From CAZNHL01 sp964572965 (GTDB lineage Bacteria > Bacteroidota > Bacteroidia > Cytophagales > UBA9547): a stretch of DNA of 11,188 nucleotides. The stretch is taken from positions 1 to 11,188 of the forward strand of contig CAZNHL010000099.1 in the NCBI GenBank assembly GCA_964572965.1, in the 5' to 3' direction. A program made the translations under genes and the position numbers. Within the stretch, counting starts at the first letter, position 1. Every line of letters starts with the position of its first letter. The notes under the pieces are model-generated. The model saw only the letters and a list, made by a program, of their open reading frames with translations, made no database searches and was not told the DNA's origin. Below, piece after piece: positions 7,046-11,188 of the stretch.

Positions 7046-8815
7046 TGACAGTATCTGCTTATCGTAAACAGATTTATAAGTACCATTAAGGGCTATAAGT
7101 TCGTCATGCGTTCCTTTTTCTATGATACTCCCATCTTCAAGTACGATGATCTGATCGGCAAGCTTTACAGAGGAAACCCTGTGAGAAATGACCACACTGG
7201 TACGATCCTTCATAATCCTTTTCAAATTATTGAGGATAATGTTTTCTGTTTTAGTATCTACTGCGGACAAACAATCGTCCAGTATCAGAATTTTTGGTTC
7301 ACGCACTAAAGCTCTTGCAATAGAAACGCGTTGTTTTTGTCCTCCCGAAAGCGTGATCCCTCTTTCGCCAAGTATTGTGTCAAACTTGTCAGGGAATTGC
7401 TCAACGTTATAATACAGGTCTGCATCTTTTGCAGCCTGGATAATCTGAGCTTCTTCAATGGTATCGGTTCCGAAAGCAATATTGTTTCGTATGGTATCAG
7501 AGAAGAGGAAAACGTCCTGTGGGACATAACCAATCTGCCCTCGGATAAATTCCGGTTTGTAATCTTTCAGATTAATCTGATCGATCATTATTTCGCCACT
7601 ATCGGGGTCAAACATACGAGTGATCATATTGGCAACGGTACTTTTTCCGGATCCGGTATGTCCGAGAATTCCCAATGACTTCCCATGTTCTACTTTTACA
7701 GAAAAATCTTTGATCGCTTTAATGCCGCTTTCCTTATAAGTAAGGTTTATATTTTTGAATTCAATATCACCTTTTACTTCTTTTTCAATGCCTTTTGCAG
7801 ATATAATATCCGATTTGGTTTCTAAAAATTCATTGATGCGTACCTGAGAAGCAGCAGCTCTCTGGATAATACTTGTTACCCAGCCGACTGCCGTAACCGG
7901 CCATGAAAGTTTTGTTACATAGATCAAAAACTCGGCAATGTGTCCAAAATCCAGGTTATTCGCAGCTACTTCTTTTCCTCCTATAAAAACAACAAGAATA
8001 GTACTTAGGCCAATTAAACCGATAATTAAGGGAAAGAAATAGGCATTTACTTTAGAGAGGGCGATGGATTTTTCTCGGTACTCATTGCTCTGTGTAGTGA
8101 AATCATTGATAAAGTCTTTCTCTCTGGAAAAAGATTTCATTACCCTTATGCCTGAAAATGCTTCCTGAACAAAAGTAGATAACCTGGAAAGGCTGTTTTG
8201 TAATGCAGTAGATTTGCTTTCAATTTGTTTTGCTACAAGATAAATACTTAGAGAAAGAAAAGGTAAAGGGAATAAGACATATAATGTCAGTTTTGGGTCT
8301 ACTGCAACCATGAAAGATACTACAAGGATGGTAGAAGTGATAAGGTTTAGCCCATACATAATAGCAGGGCCGGTATACATGCGTACTTTTCCTACATCTT
8401 CTGAAATACGGGCCATCAGGTCTCCTGTATTGTTTTCTCTGTAGAAACTCAGAGGAAGAGTTTGGTAATGCTGGTAGATTTCGTTTTTTAAATCAAACTC
8501 AATCATTCTCGACATTACAATAATGGTTTGTCTGGTAAGGAAAAGGAAAAAGCCTGATAAAATGGCCATTCCTAATATAGTCAAGCCATAAATCATGAGT
8601 TTGTGGTCAAACTGATCAACAATAGCCTGTTTTGCAGCAGCAGTTGTAGCGGCATTGTAGTCTGCGGAATGTTGGGTTACCAGATTGACAGACATTCTGA
8701 CAACAGGCGCCTGGTAAGTATTGAAAATGTTGGAAATAATAATACAAATAGTACCAAACAGTAACCGGTATTTATACTTCCAAAGGTATTTATTAAGATG
8801 ACTAAGCGCTTTCAC
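7037..8815 (-). CDS. ABC exporter half-transporter (fused membrane and ATPase domains)
   Basis: Inner-membrane ATP-driven exporter of the MsbA/MdlA-like type: six membrane helices (about 20-320) followed by an ATPase domain (about 345-590), 592 residues in all. ATPase motifs are Walker A GHTGSGKS (Lys391), Q-loop YVPQD (Gln433), signature LSGGQ (489-493), Walker B ILILDD (Asp513) and the switch histidine ISHR (His545). The residue after Walker B, normally the catalytic Glu, is Asp514 (LDDCLSAVD). This is seen in MdlA-like and degenerate-site members of heterodimeric exporters. The frame is open to a TTG at 8869. GTG 8815 (reading MKALSHLNKYLWKYKYRL) is preferred because it gives the normal N terminus and leaves room for the divergent nusB promoter. 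The substrate is unknown; lipids, drugs or peptides are all possible. No partner ABC gene is adjacent. Confidence 0.9.
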   Translation of the reverse strand: MKALSHLNKYLWKYKYRLLFGTICIIISNIFNTYQAPVVRMSVNLVTQHSADYNAATTAAAKQAIVDQFDHKLMIYGLTILGMAILSGFFLFLTRQTIIVMSRMIEFDLKNEIYQHYQTLPLSFYRENNTGDLMARISEDVGKVRMYTGPAIMYGLNLITSTILVVSFMVAVDPKLTLYVLFPLPFLSLSIYLVAKQIESKSTALQNSLSRLSTFVQEAFSGIRVMKSFSREKDFINDFTTQSNEYREKSIALSKVNAYFFPLIIGLIGLSTILVVFIGGKEVAANNLDFGHIAEFLIYVTKLSWPVTAVGWVTSIIQRAAASQVRINEFLETKSDIISAKGIEKEVKGDIEFKNINLTYKESGIKAIKDFSVKVEHGKSLGILGHTGSGKSTVANMITRMFDPDSGEIMIDQINLKDYKPEFIRGQIGYVPQDVFLFSDTIRNNIAFGTDTIEEAQIIQAAKDADLYYNVEQFPDKFDTILGERGITLSGGQKQRVSIARALVREPKILILDDCLSAVDTKTENIILNNLKRIMKDRTSVVISHRVSSVKLADQIIVLEDGSIIEKGTHDELIALNGTYKSVYDKQILSEN

Positions 8816-8839
8816 GTATAAGAATTCAAGGAAAATGAC

Positions 8840-8847
8840 TAAATTTG
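8840..8847 (+). promoter_or_regulatory. Candidate -7 promoter element for nusB
   Basis: TAAATTTG, an exact TAnnTTTG match, on the strand and side expected for nusB. It would give a 5' leader of about 85 bases, and it sits in the 121-bp gap between the ABC start at 8815 and nusB. No clear TTTG -33 element was found. A second, imperfect element TAAATTTA at 8892-8899 is closer to the gene, so the assignment is tentative. Confidence 0.4.
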
Positions 8848-8936
8848 CAGCACATTCGTCGAGAAACAATGGATAGTGTTTTTCGATGTTGTAAATTTAA
8901 CAATTAAATCAGGATTAAGTTCTTTAAAATTTTGCG

Positions 8937-10082
8937 ATGCTGAACAGACGAATACTCCGAATTAAGGCCGTTCAATACATGTATGCCCTCAAGCAGTCAG
9001 AAGAAGCTAACTATCAGTTGGCATTAGACCATGTCAAAGATGTTTTCGCCCCGGATATGATGTCTTTAGAGCCTCAGGATAAAGTTAAACTGGAAGGGCA
9101 GCGCAAATTAACCTCTCTCATTTTCGAAGAAAAAGTACGTGGCAAAGTCATTGAAAAAGACGAAAGCCTAATGGGGCCTGAAGTTGAAAAAGCTGTAAGA
9201 GATACTGTTGATATTTACCGCAACAACAACAAACGCGATCTCTCCAATACAGTTCATGTAATGGCAACAGAAGTTGAAAGGGTAGGAGACTCCTATATGC
9301 TTTTTCTTCAGATTCTTATCCAGACTTACGATATTATTGAAAAGGAGCTTAGCGCTAAATACAGAGTGCAGGAGACTCCGAATGCTTTCATTGATTTGAT
9401 GCGTAGTAATGCAGAAGTAAAGAAAAGTCTTTTATCTGCTGCTCAAGAGGAAGAAATACAGGATATTCTGAATATTCTGAATGCTGAAGAGTTGAAGAAG
9501 GATGATGTATTGATTAACTACTTCCGAAATACAAATACTGATTTTGAAAAGGATAGAGAATTAGTAGGATATTTGTTTAAAGATTATTTATGGCAACAAC
9601 CAAGACTCGTTGCTTTCTTTGAGGAATATGACCTTGGGTGGGCAGAAAACAGAAGTTCTGTAAAAAGTATGGTTGCTAAGACGATTAAAAGTCTTGAACA
9701 AGGGATGGATAAAAAAGATATCCTTATTTCGTTGTCGCCAAACTGGGAAGATGATAGCCGTTTTTTACGTGATTTATTCCTTAAAACACATGAGAGTGAA
9801 GAGCGTTACGATGACTTGATTGCTAAAAAGCTTGAAAACTGGGATGTGGAACGAGTAAATATCATTGATCAGGTGATCTTGAAAATGGCTCTTACTGAAA
9901 TGGTGATTTTTCCGGCAATTCCGGTCAAAGTGACAATAAATGAGTTTATCGAGATTTCTAAGAATTACAGCACTCCTAAAAGTAAGCAATTTATCAATGG
10001 TCTTTTGGATAAATTGGCTCTGGAACTGACAGAGAAAGGCCTTATTAAGAAAAGCGGAAGAGGTTTGCTGGATACTAAATAA
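8937..10082 (+). CDS. nusB: NusB-family transcription antitermination protein, enlarged
   Basis: NusB with S10/NusE forms the antitermination complex that keeps RNA polymerase going through rRNA operons. The first residues RRILRIKAVQYMYALKQ are the NusB N-terminal helix. The C-terminal part (about 285-375: NWDVERVNIIDQVILKMALTEM, then IPVKVTINEFIEISKNYST and FINGLLDKLA) is a clear NusB/RsmB-type domain. Classical NusB has about 140-160 residues; here 381, with roughly 200 extra helical charged residues in the middle, a form I associate with Bacteroidetes. The start is fixed: the in-frame stop at 8925-8927 is followed by no other start before ATG 8937. It is divergent from the ABC gene and leads the order nusB - DUF1573 - yajC - YbbR. 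RNA binding by this enlarged form is presumed, not shown. Confidence 0.88.
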   Translation: MLNRRILRIKAVQYMYALKQSEEANYQLALDHVKDVFAPDMMSLEPQDKVKLEGQRKLTSLIFEEKVRGKVIEKDESLMGPEVEKAVRDTVDIYRNNNKRDLSNTVHVMATEVERVGDSYMLFLQILIQTYDIIEKELSAKYRVQETPNAFIDLMRSNAEVKKSLLSAAQEEEIQDILNILNAEELKKDDVLINYFRNTNTDFEKDRELVGYLFKDYLWQQPRLVAFFEEYDLGWAENRSSVKSMVAKTIKSLEQGMDKKDILISLSPNWEDDSRFLRDLFLKTHESEERYDDLIAKKLENWDVERVNIIDQVILKMALTEMVIFPAIPVKVTINEFIEISKNYSTPKSKQFINGLLDKLALELTEKGLIKKSGRGLLDTK

Positions 10083-10096
10083 GGATTTTCTTATAT

Positions 10097-10146
10097 TTTA
10101 AATTTCTTTCGAAAAAGATTACCGCTCTTAACGAAAGAAATTTAAA
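10097..10146 (+). terminator. Hairpin between nusB and the DUF1573 gene
   Basis: A perfect 15-bp inverted repeat (arms 10097-10111 and 10132-10146) with 20 bases between. Inside those, AAGA (10115-10118) can pair with TCTT (10126-10129). It begins 14 bp after the nusB stop codon. The stem is AT-rich (TTTAAATTTCTTTCG) and the sequence after it is TTTGTGATAGG rather than a U run, so termination may be weak. The right arm overlaps an exact -7 promoter element, so it may instead be regulatory or do both jobs. Confidence 0.55.
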
Positions 10147-10150
10147 TTTG
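10143..10150 (+). promoter_or_regulatory. Bacteroidetes -7 promoter element for DUF1573-yajC-ybbR
   Basis: TAAATTTG, an exact TAnnTTTG match, lies 37 bp before the DUF1573 ATG and would give a leader of about 30 bases. Its first four bases belong to the right arm of the hairpin behind nusB. No TTG was seen at the -33 distance. It is the same octamer as the candidate nusB element. Confidence 0.5.
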
Positions 10151-10187
10151 TGATAGGTATTCTTTCTAAAGTAAGATAGATTTTTAA

Positions 10188-10658
10188 ATGAAAAAGTTTT
10201 TTATAACTTCCGTAGTTGTACTTGCAGCCTTGGGCGCATGTTCAGATAAAAAGAAATTAGAAGAAAAAGTTGATCAGCTTCAGCAGAAAGTTGATTCGTT
10301 GTCTGGTACAGCTAATCAGGTTGCTGTGTCTGCACCTGTAATTACTTTTGAGGAAAAGGAATTTGACTTTGGAACTATTAAGGCCGGAGAGGTTGTAAAA
10401 CACACTTTTAAGTTCAAAAATACCGGAAAGTCACCTTTAGTAATTGAAAACGCTTCAGCTGCCTGTGGTTGTACTGTTCCTGAGTGGCCTAAAAAACCTG
10501 TAGTTCCCGGAGAAGAGGCAGCAATCAATGTTGTTTTCAATAGTAAAGGAAAATCAGGCTTACAAAATAAAGTGGTGAGCATTACAGCAAATACTGTTCC
10601 TGTTGTTACAACAGTAAGTATTAAGGGAAATGTGAAAGCCGAAGAAGAGAAAAAATAG
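10188..10658 (+). CDS. DUF1573 family lipoprotein
   Basis: Small exported lipoprotein of 156 residues. The signal peptide ends in a lipobox, LGAC, with Cys18 as the likely lipidated residue and Ser19-Asp20 next. Asp at +2 is an inner-membrane retention signal in E. coli, but the rule does not transfer safely to Bacteroidetes. Residues 21-42 form a short heptad-like coiled coil (KKLEEKVDQLQQKVDSLSG). The rest (about 52-152) is a DUF1573 immunoglobulin-like domain with EFDFGTIKAGEVVKHTFKFKNTG and the signature ACGCTVPEW (Cys93, Cys95). The molecular function of DUF1573 is not established; the fold resembles ASPM/SPD-2/Hydin-type domains. yajC follows after 27 bp on the same strand, and this neighbourhood is common in Bacteroidetes. 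Confidence 0.92.
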   Translation: MKKFFITSVVVLAALGACSDKKKLEEKVDQLQQKVDSLSGTANQVAVSAPVITFEEKEFDFGTIKAGEVVKHTFKFKNTGKSPLVIENASAACGCTVPEWPKKPVVPGEEAAINVVFNSKGKSGLQNKVVSITANTVPVVTTVSIKGNVKAEEEKK

Positions 10659-10685
10659 TTTTAATAATAAGTAATAACAAGCATT

Positions 10686-11003
10686 ATGCACGCAATTCTT
10701 TTACAAGCAAAAAGTGGTGGATTTGATCCGATTAATATCGTGATGATCGTTTTGATTTTTGTGGTGTTTTATTTCTTTATGATCCGTCCGCAACAGAAAA
10801 AACAAAAAGAACAGACTAAATTCCGCGATGATTTGAAAGTGGGCGACAGAGTGGTTACAATTGGAGGTTTGCATGGTTCAATTGTGAGCATGGACAACGA
10901 AACGCTTGTTTTGAGCGTAGATAATGGTGTTCGTTTGACTTTTGAAAAAACAGCTGTTTCTTTAGAGTCTACACAACGTTTGTCAAAGGCTGATAAAAAA
11001 TAA
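10686..11003 (+). CDS. yajC: Sec translocase accessory subunit YajC
   Basis: Small inner-membrane protein that associates with SecDF in the Sec protein-export system. The 105 residues comprise a short exported N terminus, one membrane helix (about 17-34), the family hallmark FYFFMIRPQQKKQKEQ just after it, and a cytoplasmic beta-rich domain (about 48-95: LKVGDRVVTIGGLHGSIVSM, then NGVRLTFEKTAVS). The length matches the family. It lies 27 bp after the DUF1573 gene and 6 bp before the next gene, so the three are probably cotranscribed. SecD/SecF are not in the window. Confidence 0.95.
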   Translation: MHAILLQAKSGGFDPINIVMIVLIFVVFYFFMIRPQQKKQKEQTKFRDDLKVGDRVVTIGGLHGSIVSMDNETLVLSVDNGVRLTFEKTAVSLESTQRLSKADKK

Positions 11004-11009
11004 TTACCG

Positions 11010-11188
11010 ATGGTAAAGCTACTGATTGGTTTAATCAGGCCTGTCAGAAGGAATCAAAAAGGCGACTTGAGAATAGTTGCCTTTTGTCTTTTAGGGTCTT
11101 GTTTGTTTTGGTTGTTCAATGCATTGAACAAGGACTACTCTACAAATATTGCCTATCCTATTCGTTTTGAATATGATGGTAACGAAAT
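11010..11188 (+). CDS. YbbR/CdaR-like protein, N-terminal part (runs off window)
   Basis: An open reading frame starts at ATG 11010, six bases after the yajC stop codon, and is still open at the window edge (59 codons visible). It begins with a basic cytoplasmic stretch (RPVRRNQKGDLR), then a membrane helix (about 22-38, VAFCLLGSCLFWLFNAL). The helix is followed by NKDYSTNIAYPIRFEY, the typical start of Bacteroidetes YbbR-like proteins (compare the LxWFLxALxKxYxTxIxYP pattern). In Firmicutes the YbbR protein CdaR regulates the diadenylate cyclase CdaA; in Bacteroidetes the role is not settled. The call rests on the N terminus and on its place after yajC, where this family is usually found. 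Confidence 0.75.
   Translation, partial: MVKLLIGLIRPVRRNQKGDLRIVAFCLLGSCLFWLFNALNKDYSTNIAYPIRFEYDGNE

Noticed and set aside
7331..7678. 115-codon plus-strand open frame
   Set aside because: It is antisense to the conserved ATPase domain of the ABC transporter, with no recognisable domain; a shadow frame.
8816..8869. TTG at 8869 as ABC transporter start
   Set aside because: The extra 18 residues do not look like an exporter N terminus and would cover the candidate nusB promoter; GTG 8815 gives the expected start.
10316..10582. 88-codon minus-strand open frame
   Set aside because: It lies wholly antisense to the DUF1573 gene and has no family resemblance.
1..11188. Mobile element, defence system or prophage
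   Set aside because: No transposase, integrase, nuclease, restriction or phage protein was recognised, and the genes read as a conserved chromosomal neighbourhood.

Overview
The window looks like an ordinary chromosomal segment of a Bacteroidetes bacterium, most likely a Sphingobacteriales member (Pedobacter/Mucilaginibacter-like). The evidence is AT-rich coding sequence, few strong Shine-Dalgarno sequences, several exact matches to the Bacteroidetes -7 promoter element TAnnTTTG, an enlarged NusB, a long Bacteroidetes-type LptD, and the gene order nusB - DUF1573 lipoprotein - yajC - YbbR/CdaR-like. The genus is inference from protein style and gene order; no search was run.

Left part (1-4652): the window opens inside a heptanucleotide tandem repeat that stops just behind the lptD stop codon. 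lptD (minus strand) encodes the outer-membrane LPS-assembly protein. It is divergent from a plus-strand pair encoding a periplasmic N-acetylmuramoyl-L-alanine amidase and a membrane-anchored MCE/MlaD-type lipid-transport protein. A strong hairpin terminator ends that pair. This part is therefore an envelope cluster covering LPS insertion, peptidoglycan cleavage and phospholipid traffic.

Middle (4653-7036): an unrecognised 410-residue protein with a membrane segment at each end follows immediately after the terminator. A perfect 22-bp inverted repeat separates it from the convergent minus-strand pair plsC-like acyltransferase -> gatC, whose reading frames overlap by 11 bp. plsC has an exact -7 promoter element only 9 bp before its start codon.

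Right part (7037-11188): a minus-strand ABC exporter half-transporter, with Asp at the catalytic Glu position, is divergent from nusB. nusB is followed by a hairpin and an exact -7 element, then a DUF1573 lipoprotein, yajC (Sec accessory subunit) and the start of a YbbR/CdaR-like gene that runs off the window. No rRNA, tRNA, CRISPR, insertion sequence or prophage gene was seen. No gene-free stretch exceeds about 130 bases. The most open biological question is the 410-residue double-anchored protein; the rest is recognisable housekeeping and envelope biology with some local oddities.
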